64,000 bases of DNA, from NCBI GenBank assembly GCA_006176705.1, contig QRFJ01005334.1, forward strand, positions 1 to 64,000, in the 5' to 3' direction. Under the pieces are notes generated by a model. The model searched no databases and was not told the DNA's origin. It saw nothing but the letters and a program-made list of their open reading frames with translations. Numbering within the stretch: position 1 is the first letter of the stretch; every line of letters starts with the position of its first letter. Below, in pieces: positions 47,382 through 58,186 of this stretch. This stretch comes from Cocos nucifera. Lineage: Eukaryota; Streptophyta; Magnoliopsida; Arecales; Arecaceae. A program made the translations under genes and the position numbers.

Positions 47382-48570
47382 GGCTTCAAGCCATTTCTCA
47401 GAGCCGACTCTTTACATAGCATCCATGTCAGTGATTAGATCCTTATCATTCTCATCGAGTTCAATAGGATCACCATACCGAATCAAGAAATCATAGTATC
47501 TATCTGGTTGATGTGGTACTCTACCAGACCACCTTAATGATGCAGATTCACTGGGCTTCGGGTTTGATCTAATCAAATCTAGTTTAGGTTCAGCTACTTG
47601 TGTTGATTTTTCTACCAGCCAAACTTCCTCAAGTTTGACCTTAGAAGCATTAGTCCCTTCCCCAAGGAACTCTTTTTTCAGAAAGATTGCCTTAAGGCTG
47701 ACGTACACCTTTTGTTCATCAGCTAGGTAGAAGTAATATCCTTTGGTCTCTTTTAGATACCTTATAAAATAACACTCGTTACTAAATGTTTGACATAAGT
47801 CAGACACCTCCAAATCCTAAGATGTGAGAGTACTGGCTTTCGCCCCATCCATATCTCATATGGTGTTTTGGAAATAGACTTACTCAGAATTCTATTCAGA
47901 ATGTAACAAGTTGACTCGAGTGCATATCCCCATAAGAAGATTGGTAAATTGGTAAACCCTATTATGGATCGAACCATGTCCAACAGTGTTTGATTCCTCC
48001 TTTCAAACACACCATTATACTATGGTGTTTCAGGAGGTGTCCACTGGGAGAGAATCCCATTCTCCCCAAGATATGTCAGAAACTTACTGAAAAGATACTC
48101 ACCCCCTCGGTCAGAATGAAGTATTTTAATACTCTTTCCTGTTTGATTTTCTACCTCATGACGGAATAGTTCGAACATTTCAAAAGACTTCGACTTATGC
48201 TTCATTAAATAAACATATCCATACCTCGATAGGTCATCTGTGAAGCCTATGAAGTAGAAATATCTGCCTCTAGCACTTAAGTTCATGGGTCCACATACAT
48301 CTGAATGTACTAGACTTAGGAGTTCATTGGCTCACTCACCTTTTCCAATAAAAGATGACTTGATCATCTTACCAAGAAGACAGAACTCATAGATCGAAAG
48401 TGATTTACAATCACTAACTTCAAGAATTTCTTCTTGAGCCATTCTATTTATTCTATTCTTATTGATATGACCCAGTCTACAGTGCCAAAGATAGACTTCA
48501 GACACATCATTAATTCTAGGATGTTTACCAGAGGATTGAACCATATTAATAGACTTAAGTAAATTTCATT
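47382..48570 (-). pseudogene. int: E integrase
   Basis: Minus strand: GAG-pre-integrase LWHCRLGHINKNRINRMAQE (about 48500), core Asp in HSDVCGPMN (about 48300), LHSDRGGEYL (about 48100), FERRNQTLLDMVRS (about 48000), then the C-terminal PYEIWMGRKPVLSHLRIW and KETKGYYFYL. A stop separates the core at 48020. Fewer stops than in D. Confidence 0.9.
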
Positions 48571-48935
48571 ATTCAATTACCCAACAAACATCGTAACACC
48601 ATTCAAAATGATATTATAAATATTTTTTTTTATTGAAAATTCATAACTATATATGGCCAAAAGGCCTACAAAAATAACATTCAATTGAAAGCTTGGACAA
48701 TAATGACAATCTTTAAGAATTACTTTATGAGAATTGATTACAAGGTTCATGATTTCTAAAGCTAGAACTAAAACTTGTCTTCCATCTCTAACATTCAGGA
48801 ACCTCTCGCTTTCACCAAATCTCCTACAGACTTGCAGACCCTGCATCGAATTACAAATATGATAAGAGCTTTTGGTATCTAATATCCAGGCAATAATATC
48901 ACATATCGAGAAGTTGCAAGGTATTATTATATAAT
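48571..48935 (-). pseudogene. pro: E aspartic protease
   Basis: Minus strand WILDTKSSYHICNSMQGL at about 48835-48890, the protease active-site region with DTK in place of DTG. ILKDCHYCPSFQLNVIFV is the conserved second half. The Gly change should abolish activity. Confidence 0.8.
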
Positions 48936-49820
48936 TATCTTACCCAGCAACTACTTGCTTCTTTTTTGGCCTATTCAGATTTAGAGATGCAATGTATAGA
49001 GGATAATTCCTCTTTCAGTGCCCCTACTTCTTGTAAAAGAAGCACTCCACCTGACTCTAGTCAGGCTTGCGCTTCTTGGTCTGACCTTGTGCAGACATCC
49101 CAACATAAGGCTGCACCTTCTTCTTCTTCTTCTTCTTCTTCTTCTTCTTCTTCTTCTTCTTTTCTTTCTTAAAGGGTCGATGACCAGAAGAAGACTCTCC
49201 CACTATATTCATTGACTCCTTATGGAGCTGGTGATCCTTTTCAAAGTTCTACAGCAAACCCAATAAGTCATGGTAGTTTATTACAGGCTTTATCATTCGA
49301 AAATGAGTAAGGAAGGGGAGAAAGGACCTGGGCAAAAAATTAAGGATTGTATCCTTTCCGAGCTGCTTATGTAGGCAGAACCTAGCTTACTTACATGCTC
49401 AATCATCTCGATCATGTACAATACATGATTGATCACTGACGCCCCATCCCTCATCCGAGCATTGAAAATGGCATAACTAGTTTTGTACCTCTCAACATTG
49501 TCAGGCATGCTAAGTGAGTCATTCAATATTTGAAGCATCTCCTATGGTTGGGTAGTCTCAAACCTATGGCTGAACTCATCATTTATTGCTGCCAGCATAA
49601 TACACCGAATGATGGTGTGGTCATTGAGCCACTTCTGATAAGTATCTCGGATCACGTCTCTAGCATTCGGAGCTGGCTTCTCAGGTGTCGGATCCATCAA
49701 AATATACAAGATCCGCTCATGCTCCAGGACGATCTTTAACTTTCAATACCAACTATTAAAGTTAGGTCCCATGAGTTTGTCATTATCTAACAATGATTGG
49801 AGCGATAGGATAGTGGCCAT
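48936..49820 (-). pseudogene. gag: E gag with expanded lysine tract
   Basis: Starts at ATG 49820 on the minus strand: MATILSLQSLLDNDKLMGPN, then VLEHERILYILMDPTPEKPA and the capsid-like region. A (CTT)n run at about 49116-49161 codes a run of Lys. The knuckle at about 48989-49046 has lost two Cys (now Tyr) and has two stops, so RNA binding is gone. Confidence 0.85.
49116..49161. repeat. (CTT/AAG)n microsatellite, about 15 units
   Basis: An uninterrupted run of TTC triplets, continuing as interrupted T/C-rich sequence to about 49172. On the minus strand it codes poly-Lys within E gag. Confidence 0.9.
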
Positions 49821-51490
49821 TTCTGCACCTAAAGAAAATCAAACCTAATTAGTATATGAATTATTAACACTAAAGACTTGGACTTTAGTCTAAAGGTTCT
49901 TCCACTATTTTATACAAATTGATAGTCTCTACCTTAAATTTGAGGAATTACTTTAATTTTTTAGTAGGTACTAGAATCAACACAGACTATACACGAGCCC
50001 AACTTTGATTGGTCAGCCTATGTGCATCTATGGATAGGTTCATAATCAATTATTTTACTAAACAACTTCTAGTAATTTAATTTTGCTCTGAAACCTAATC
50101 AGTAGGCTTTGGCCTCCACTAAAAAGATCTAGTTAGGTCCAACCGTTAACATGACCATATTTGGTGCATCTAACTAATAAATGATCAGGTCCGACTTTGA
50201 CCGGCCAACCTGACCACCATTAGAGAGACACGACCAAACCATCATTTTATAAATGATAATCCCATTAGTCAATAAGCACCAGACCTTTGGGCCTCTAATG
50301 ATTATTAAACTAATAGACTCATTATCACTCAATGTAATGGGAGGCTATGACCGAGTTATCACCATAACTACATCATTATAAGGACCTAATAATTTTAGAG
50401 AATTTGATTAACTAATTTTAAGAAGAAGATAGAATAATTAACCAGCCAATTTCGATCCTCCCACTGACTTCATCAAGTCAGATAGAAAAGGACCTAATTC
50501 AACTAGTATTAGGAGCACCCAAATCAGTCACACTGATTTATCAAATTGACATGGGTGAGCCTGAATCATCATGTGATCTAATTAGTGGAAGGGATATGCC
50601 ATTAAATCATCAAAGATCAAATTAGTGCGGGTAGCTTTCAATTAAAAATCACTGATCAAACTATCAAACTTACTTTAGACACCATCTGATTTATTAGTTT
50701 TAATTTGACCAACCTAGTAATTTTGGATTCGACAGCGTAGCCACAAATCAAGTCCATTTGGTCCTCGTTAAAGACGTGGACTTGACCAACTACAACTATG
50801 GTAAGTAGGTCTAAAAAGTTTTTGACCTAATCTAATTCAATATTTGGTTAGATTGGATTAATTACTCTAATTTAGTCCATTCTCTAACTAACATTGGATC
50901 TAACCCAATTAATGGACCTAACTCATCTAACCTAATAACCCACATTTTATGATTAATGACTTAGGATCTTTAATTCACAATTCTAGATCCTAATTCATTT
51001 TTCTTAATTCTTAATTAAGTTTATGGGCTGAGGGTTTGGGGTTCGGCATTTCAAAAATATTTTTTAAAATTTTGAAAGGTTATTCACAACATAGCATTAT
51101 TCACTAAATGGGTCGACTCATTTCAAAATAGGTCAGCTCATTTCATAAACAGTACTAGTTATAGGTTTTATGTATACTATATAAAAAAAAATAATCATGA
51201 ACCTAAATTTAGATCTGATCTAACACATTTATTATTAAAATTCAGATTAAACTAATCTAAAAAGTTTTTTCACCATTTATCTTCAGGAATGAGTTCACAG
51301 TGGCACCCGTACTGCCATAAGGGATTCCCATCAAATAGGAGGAGATGGCCTTTAAACCATGCTTATCACTTATGATCAGATGGCTTGGTGGCTTATTCAA
51401 GCTTGATTACTAGACTACTCAAATTGAAGTACATATCTAATATGCAAATTTTTAAATTCTAAAGCATATATATCATATTTAATGAACCTT
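49821..51490 (-). other. E untranslated leader (about 1.7 kb)
   Basis: Non-coding on the element strand, between the gag start and the primer-binding site; AT-rich. Its length is similar to the leader in family A. No motif recognised. Confidence 0.7.
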
Positions 51491-51502
51491 GCTCTGATAA
51501 CA
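51491..51502 (-). other. E primer-binding site
   Basis: Reversed TGTTATCAGAGC, one base off the initiator Met type, one base from the LTR end. Confidence 0.85.
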
Positions 51503-51503
51503 T

Positions 51504-54115
51504 TGAAGGTGTGCAGTGCATGATTTTTTGCACTATTTTCAAAATTTTTTCAAAAATTTATTAATTACAATAGAATATATAATTAATCTAATTAATTATT
51601 AGCTACAGATCATATCAAAAAATCCTATGCATAAGATCTAAATATGATATACATGTTTTGAAATCAAAAACTGAATCAATAGCAGTAACTATTTACTACT
51701 AGTTCTACGTGTTCAGAACACGATACCTTGCACGGGTAGCTGAACACCTTAATTTGATCACCACTAGAGAGGTCCACTCATCACGATGTAGCCACATAAT
51801 ATATCTAGCTGCCTTAGATCATCCGCATGAGGCTCTTAGTCCCGATCAGCTCATCCCGAGTGCTAGCTTGAGATCCGAAAGCTTCGACCGCTGTTATTGA
51901 TCGAACTACTTCGATCTTCATCTACGGGCTCTTCAAATGCTCTAGATCATTAGTAGACATAGTAGAGAGGTAGAGAAGGTTCTTCTTAAAATTTAGTGGG
52001 CTCACGACACTCGTAGCTCACACAAACTCTTTTCGAACCCTAGGCCAAAATCCTAGGGCAGCACTGTCACCCAAACCTTATGCACTAATTTCTTTGGAAA
52101 TTTTTTTTAGGTTTTTTTGAATTTTCTCCATGTAGAAGGGGGCTCATGGATTGAGTATCTCTCACTTTCTCTAATGATCACATGCCTAGAAAAATCCACT
52201 ATTTAATTTTGCACCAATCAAAGTCAAAATCGTGTGTGGAAAGATAAGGATAGGTTGGTTATTCATTTGAATTCAAATCCCGTTTGAATTCAAATGCTAA
52301 CCAATTTGTTCCTATCCACTTGAGGCATGAAGAGACCAAGTATGCACCCTTCTCAACATGGAGAAAAGTTATGAGGAACTATTTCTTGTAGAGAAAAGTA
52401 GGCACAGAAATTTTGGGTGTGGCACAAGATAAGAGAATGGATGGTTGCCCATTCAAATTCAAACTCCATTTAAATTTGAATGGCAACCAACCAGACTTTA
52501 TCCCTTTAGGACATGGGTTAGCTAGGTGTGCACCCTCTAATCATGGAAAAGAGGACACGAGAATCTTATTCTCATGTGGAAAGAGGATGGTGCAAACCCA
52601 AGTGGCGTAAGGGAGAAGTAGACTAGTGAAACTAGTCTAAACGAGAAGCTTATCCAATTGGACTAACTTAAACAACTTTGGCTAGTCCTAATTAGATCAA
52701 ATTAAACTCAACAAATTTAGGCTTAATTAAATCCTAATAAAATCAAAAATTGATCAAGCCCAACCCTTGATCAAATCAAGGATCAAACCTCCTTGGTGAT
52801 TAGATCATCTCATAACCTAATCGAGTCAAACCCAACTGAATCTGATTCAATTGGATTTAAACAAAAAATAATTACTTAATTAAATTAAGTTAATTAGTGA
52901 TCAAATCATTAATTAAATCTTTCATAAATATAGAGTCCAAATCTGATGGATAACCAGACAATAAAGTCCATCGATATGAAATCCTATCGAAGAGTCCCAA
53001 ACCAATGGGACTCTCGACCCCGAAAAGAGAGAAACTTATAATCACAGAGTCCAGACTCCTGATCATAGAGTCCCAGATAGGTAGGGCTTAGTGTCCCAAC
53101 CCAGTAGGACTCTTGGTCGAAGAGTCCCAATCCAATGGAACTCTTGACCATAGAGTCCCAGTCCGACGGGACCCTTCACCAGCCATCAGATTAGATAGAA
53201 ATCTCTAATATGTATGAATCCATAGGTTCAAACCTAAGTCGGTAGCATAGAAATTAATTTTTGCACTAATCAAAGTAAACATCTAGCAATAGTACCCGAC
53301 ATCTAGATAGATCGAATAGTCGCAATTACAACATTCAGAACCTATGCGAATATGATTATCCTATAATTCATCCCTTTGATCTCTATGTATAGGATGATTC
53401 TGGGTTAAACTGTCAATCTTAAAAGTATATCCAAATCATGTCTCAAAGTAATTAGTCCTGTCACCCCTTACAAGGACTACTCTGGCCAAGATTTTTGCTA
53501 AATTAAAACATAATTGAATACAGCTCCTAAATCGGAGTGGTCAATCCCTTCTTGATTCACACCCAGACACCTCAAGTATTTGACTGTGCCTAAAAATCTT
53601 TCATTACTAAATTAAAAATTCAGGTAGTCCGACACTAAAATACAGTGAGTTGCTTGAAAGTCATCATGGTGATCTCAGATCAGATGGATACTTATACCCA
53701 TATTCCATCAGAGCAAATCATGACAGTAGAAAAGCTCCAAAGTTGATCATGTTCAGTGCAAATATACCCCTACATTTCACCTACATGCCATACTAGTGTC
53801 TACACGCTCCTTGGTTAAAAGGACAACCAATCCATATGGCACACAATGACCTATACTCGATAAATGTTGTCGTTCTTAGTAACAATGTATCATTTGATCA
53901 CGAACAAATTTAAGAACTAATTGATAAATCCTCCTTTGTCAATTCTAAATAGTCTTAAGGACTTCTCCATAATATAGGAGTTCATTAAAAGATGAAAGAA
54001 TTTATGATGAAAAATATCAAAATAACTTTTATTTATTTATAATTCATACACAAATATAAGAATCAACACAACTGTTAACAGATTGATGATTGGCTTTGGG
54101 ATACTATTTTCAATA
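51504..54115 (-). repeat. E 5' LTR (2612 bp)
   Basis: On the plus strand TGAAGGTGTGCAG to ATACTATTTTCAATA; the last bases CAATA have lost the usual CA. Collinear with 29494-31161 plus 44896-45860. The GAGTCCCA/TGGGACTC cluster is at about 52985-53175. Confidence 0.92.
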
Positions 54116-54120
54116 CTATG
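54116..54120 (+). other. Target-site duplication of E, right copy (CTATG)
   Basis: Identical to 29489-29493; F resumes here. Confidence 0.9.
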
Positions 54121-54960
54121 TGAGCCACAGCAAATAGCATAGAGTTATATTTGCCAGTAGTACCAAGTGGAGTGAAGCAATTTTGGAGCTTGTCCACTCA
54201 GATGTATGGGGACCGGCACTTATTGCATCTCGAGGTGGAGTGAGATATTTTGTCACCTTTATAAATGATTTCTCCAGAAATATATGGATCTATCTGATGA
54301 GGAAAAAATTAGATATTTTTGCTTGATTTAAAATTTGGAGAGCTGAGGTGGAGAAGGAGACAGGACAATCAGTTAAGTATTTGAGGTCTGATAATGAAGA
54401 AAAATATGTCAGCCTAGCATTTAGAAGATACTGTGAGGAAAATGAAATAACATGCCATTACATAGTAAAGATGACCCCTTAGTAGAATGGTGTCATGGAG
54501 AGGATGAATCAGACAGTAACAGAGAAGACCAGAAGCTTGAGGCTGCAGGCATCACTAATCAAATCATTTTGGGGTGATGCTCTTATTTATGCATGTTTTC
54601 TTATTAACAGATCTTTCCATACAAAATTGAATGCAGGACTTCTAGAGGCTATCTAAAGTGGGAAGAAGGTGGAGCTTGGCCACCTAAAGATGTTTGGCTG
54701 TCCTACATATGCTTTGGTAGAAAAAGTCAACAGAAGCAAGTTGGACCCAAAGTCATAGAAGATGATATTCATCAAATTTTCAAGAGGTGTGAAGGATTTC
54801 TTATTGTCAGATTCATAATCTTAGAGGTGTGTCATCAGTCAGAATGTGATATTTGATGAAAAGAGCATCGTCTTAAAGCCGAAAAGTATAGATGGAGTTG
54901 TGAAGATAACATAGGATAGTATGGAAAAGCGCTCAGATATAGGTGATTTGCCCTCAACAT
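54121..54960 (+). pseudogene. int: F integrase
   Basis: Copia integrase core on the plus strand: Asp in LVHSDVWGPALIASRGG (about 54190-54240), Asp in LRSDNEEKYVS (about 54385-54415), Glu in NGVMERMNQTVTEKTRS (about 54485-54540), then FWGDALIYACFLINRS and KMFGCPTYALVEK. Stops at about 54324, 54479 and 54653. Confidence 0.88.
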
Positions 54961-55775
54961 CAACCTCGGGTTGTATTCAGTTTGAGGTGTAGTTAGGCAG
55001 GCATGATGATACACCTATGGAGGACCAGCATGAAGAGCGATCTATCATGAAAGAAGTGTAGAGGCAGCCACAGGTAGTAGACTTGTAGGATACTACAAGG
55101 AGAGTGGCACTACACAAGTCGAAGTGCACTATTCGCAAACTAGTGCAATATGGCTTTGATGAGACTATTTTCTATGCTCTCATCACTATCAATAGAGATC
55201 CAAAGAGTTTTGAGGAGGCCATGGAGAGTTTGGATTATGAGTCATGGATGTAGGCCATTATAGAGGAGATGGAGTCTCTTAAGAAAAATCAAACATGGCA
55301 GCTGGTGGATCTACCTAATGATGCTCGATCCATTAGCTCCAAATTGATTTTCACCAAAAAAGAGGCACCTTCAAAGCAAGGTGGAGTGAGGTACAAGGCT
55401 AGGTTGATGGCCAAAGGATACTCACTGAGAGAAGGGATTGATTACTCAGAAGTCTTCTCTTTGGTTGTCAGACATACGTCCAATAGGATGATGTTGAGCT
55501 TAATTGCTGCTCAAGATTTGGAACTGGAGCAAATGGATGTTAAGACAGCATTCCTCCATGAAAATTTGGAGGAGAATATATACATGGAGCAGCCATAGGG
55601 CTTCAAGAAGCTTGGGTCAGAGAGAGAGGTCTATTTACTAAAGAAATTACTGTGCGGATTGAAGTAGTCTCCTAGATAATGGTACAAGCGGTTTGGTACT
55701 TATGTGACAAGTATTGAACTTTTTAGATAAGATCATGACCCTTATGTATATGTGAGATCTCTAAAAAATGAATCC
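54961..55775 (+). pseudogene. rt: F reverse transcriptase, truncated
   Basis: Linker and N-terminal RT: MESLKKNQTWQLVDLPN (55269), VRYKARLMAKGYSLREGIDY, MDVKTAFLHENLEENIYMEQ (about 55530-55595), then a frame with stops and VYVRSLKNES at about 55745-55775. The YVDD box and everything after are missing because the sequence passes into the oppositely oriented element G. Confidence 0.88.
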
Positions 55776-56610
55776 ATCTGATACATCTAGTAGGTCTTCT
55801 TCATTGCTCACAGAAGCTGTATCATCTTCTTTGCTGGCCTTTCCTTTTTCTGATCTTAAAAGAGGACAATCTCTCCTCAGATGTCCAGCTGATGATATTT
55901 ATAATATTTCAATATCATCTTCCTCTAATCACGAGACTTGGACTTGTCCTTGGATTTCACTCTTATCTTCTCCTTTGATCTTTCCTGTCTTTCGTTCACA
56001 GCCAAGATCTTAGACTTAGGGTCTCCCTTGCAGATCTTTTCTCTTTGCTCATTTGATCTGAGTACACCAACAACCTCTTCATAGTTTAGGATCTCCTTCC
56101 CATAAACTAAAGTTGTTATGAGACCATCATACGAACCTAGGAGAGAACATAATACTAACAATGCCCAATTCTCGTGGTCGATCTTCACATCCAAACTCAT
56201 CACCTCAGAACACACCTAATTGAACCTTTGGATATGTGCAACAAGATCTCTGCCTTCAGGCATCCTCAGACTATATAGCTGTTTCTTCAACCATAGCTTA
56301 TTTATCATGTTCTTCCCTATGTATGTGTTCTTCAGTCTCTTTCAGAGCCCTTTTGCCATAGTTTCTGTGCAAACCTCAAGCAAAACCTAATCGGCCAAGC
56401 ACATCTGGATTGTGCCAAAAGCAATTTCCTCCAACTCTTCCCAATTCTCTGCACTGATCTTTTCTAGCTTTTCTTTTGTCAAGATCTTGTAGATCCTCTG
56501 CTGAACCAACAAGCCCTTTACTCTTTGCTGTCATAAGGTAAAGTTCCCCTTGCCATCAAACTTCTTAAAATCCACCTTGAATCCACTTGATCCCATGACT
56601 TCAAATAAGT
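55776..56610 (-). pseudogene. gag: G gag
   Basis: Minus strand from about 56605: MGSSGFKVDFKKFDGKGNFT, then LEKISAENWEELEEIAFGTI and the piece MCSEVMSLDVKIDHENWALL to VKSKDKSKSRD (56215-55925), ending with LLDVSDGF at the F junction. One stop and some shifts. This is the same protein as F gag. Confidence 0.85.
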
Positions 56611-56849
56611 CAAGATCTGATCCCTAACACCCTTCACGATCTCACACACCAGCAAAACTACCCTTTAATGAAGATCTAACTAGCCCTAGATCCTCTTTCC
56701 AAACTTCTGTATCACCGTTCCTCTATGTAAACAATCTCCACCTCAATCTAGAGACAACCACGAAGCAAACTAGAAGTTTTAGGATAAAACCTAGTGTAAT
56801 AGATCCTGGATGTAGTAAATCCTAGGTGTCTTCCTTCCACACAATACCA
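56611..56849 (-). other. G leader
   Basis: Non-coding link between gag and primer-binding site. Confidence 0.55.
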
Positions 56850-56860
56850 CTCTGATACCA
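56850..56860 (-). other. G primer-binding site
   Basis: Reversed TGGTATCAGAG, initiator Met type, followed by TGG. Confidence 0.8.
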
Positions 56861-56864
56861 ATTA

Positions 56865-57467
56865 TCCAGAATGCACGCTCTTCCCACATGGATTGGCATG
56901 GCCGCCGGTGATTAGCCAAGCAACAAGAAAGTACTTCTTAGAGATTTCTATGGAAGCACGATCAAAAAGTTCAAGGAATAGAGAAGAAGAGATTTTTGAA
57001 AGAAAAAAGCTTTCATTCAGTATATTTCAGCACTATTACAATCTTGACCTATTTTCAGTATATATACTTTACAAAGGATCAAGCCCAAGCTCATAGAAAA
57101 ACTCTCCAAATCCAAACAACCCATGTACACAAAATAATAACTCACAAAAATCGAGCTAGCCTAGTTTCAGACTAAGCTGGCTAACATGCGACTGGGTTAG
57201 CTCAGTCTCAGACTGAGCCAATCCAGTTGTGTAACATGCCAACAACCTAAAAATGTTGCTTTCTATCTATATTTTTCTCAGAGACCTAGCCGATCCAGTC
57301 CTAGACTGAGCCAGCCCAATTTTGAACTTAGCCAGCTCAGTCTTAGGGTGAGCCGGCCTAGTTTCTGAGCTTTGCTAGGAGAGCTGATTTCTCTTCGAAC
57401 TCACTTTCGTCTTTCTATGACCTGTCTTCTCATGTTTTCAAGACATGGGGGTGCCACTTCTGAGCTC
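56865..57467 (-). repeat. G 5' LTR or its remaining part
   Basis: Sequence between the primer-binding site and the family-A fragment. Contains CTGAGCC/GGCTCAGTC motifs at 57150-57370. No second copy is in the window, so limits are approximate. The ORF 56893-57096 lies in it. Confidence 0.6.
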
Positions 57468-58186
57468 ACGCTCCTTATCTATTGAGATAGATAGATTTTT
57501 ATTGGTGCAATCTAATTTCTATAATGAACGTGCTATAGCCAACATACACCTCAAAATTTCGAATGGCTAGGAGATCGAGTTATGGTATAGTCAAACTATA
57601 ACACCTCAAGGTGAACTATCGATGCACCTCAGATCAAAGAACTAGACACACCATTGCAGCATTGAGCCAGTCATCGATGAGAAGGTAGACTTTCTTATGA
57701 CTGCTTAAGGTGGTCACGCTCAATATCTTCGTTCTCTAATGAGTACCTGTACTCTCGCTTTGGTGTCTCCACACCATAGACTTAAGACTCATCTATCCTA
57801 GGAAAGCGATCATACACCAACCTTCCAAATCGATCACCATCCTCATGAAGATTCTACGATTGAGAGCAGTTTATGAGTTAATTATAAAAATTCACATTTT
57901 AAATTTTCAACTCTTGAAAATACGAATTGTTATTACCATTAATTCAAAGGATGTATCACAAATACTTTAAATACACACTATGATAGAGAATAATTTTTTT
58001 ATTAATTTATAGTTAAAATTATGAAATTATCGTTAAAAGTGTATTATAAGTATCAGCCAATCTGACTTCTAGGGTACACATCTAACAACCTTCTACTTGA
58101 CCTAAAGCCAATTGGCTACAAATCCAAGTCCCATCTTCTCAAGGTGGGATTCAATCTTCTACTAGCTCAATGGCTTTGTCGGTGAG
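57468..58186 (-). mobile_element. Family-A copia fragment, minus strand
   Basis: 57468-58087 is the first 620 bp (minus strand) of a family-A LTR, from TGTTAGATGTG at 58087 inward; then the purine tract and RNase H tail LGFVANWL...DKAIELVED (58088-58186). It is cut on the left at the G junction and on the right by H at 58187. A third minus-strand copy of the family. Confidence 0.82.

Larger units (their letters stand above)
29494..54115 (-). mobile_element. Copia element E, minus strand, carrying D
   Basis: Own DNA is 29494-31161 and 44896-54115. Read on the minus strand: 5' LTR, primer-binding site, leader, gag, protease, integrase, RT, RNase H, polypurine tract, 3' LTR (split by D). LTRs are about 2.6 kb and differ by roughly 10 percent by eye. 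Perfect CTATG duplication. It resembles family A in gene sequence and leader length but has different LTRs, so it is a separate BARE/Angela-like family. Confidence 0.93.
28251..55775 (+). mobile_element. Copia element F, Tork-like, carrying C and E
   Basis: Composite coordinates: own DNA is 28251-29493 and 54116-55775. Genes in copia order: gag, protease, integrase, part of RT. Its gag start and 5' LTR lie left of C, outside the window; C interrupts gag at 28250. E interrupts the GAG-pre-integrase region at 29493. RT stops abruptly near 55775 where G begins in the opposite direction. It must be older than the elements inside it. The lineage call rests on gag and the pre-integrase segment and is tentative. 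Confidence 0.82.
55776..57467 (-). mobile_element. Copia element G, F-related, minus strand, 3'-truncated
   Basis: On the minus strand: LTR (about 56865-57467), primer-binding site, leader, gag, and the beginning of the gag-protease junction, which ends abruptly near 55776 against F. Its gag is clearly related to F (LITTLVYGKEIL and VVGVLRSNEQREK in both). The outer LTR limit at about 57467 is inferred from where family-A sequence begins. Confidence 0.75.

Noticed and set aside
48966..49215. Poly-Ser and poly-Leu ORFs
   Set aside because: They are other-frame readings of the CTT microsatellite in E gag.
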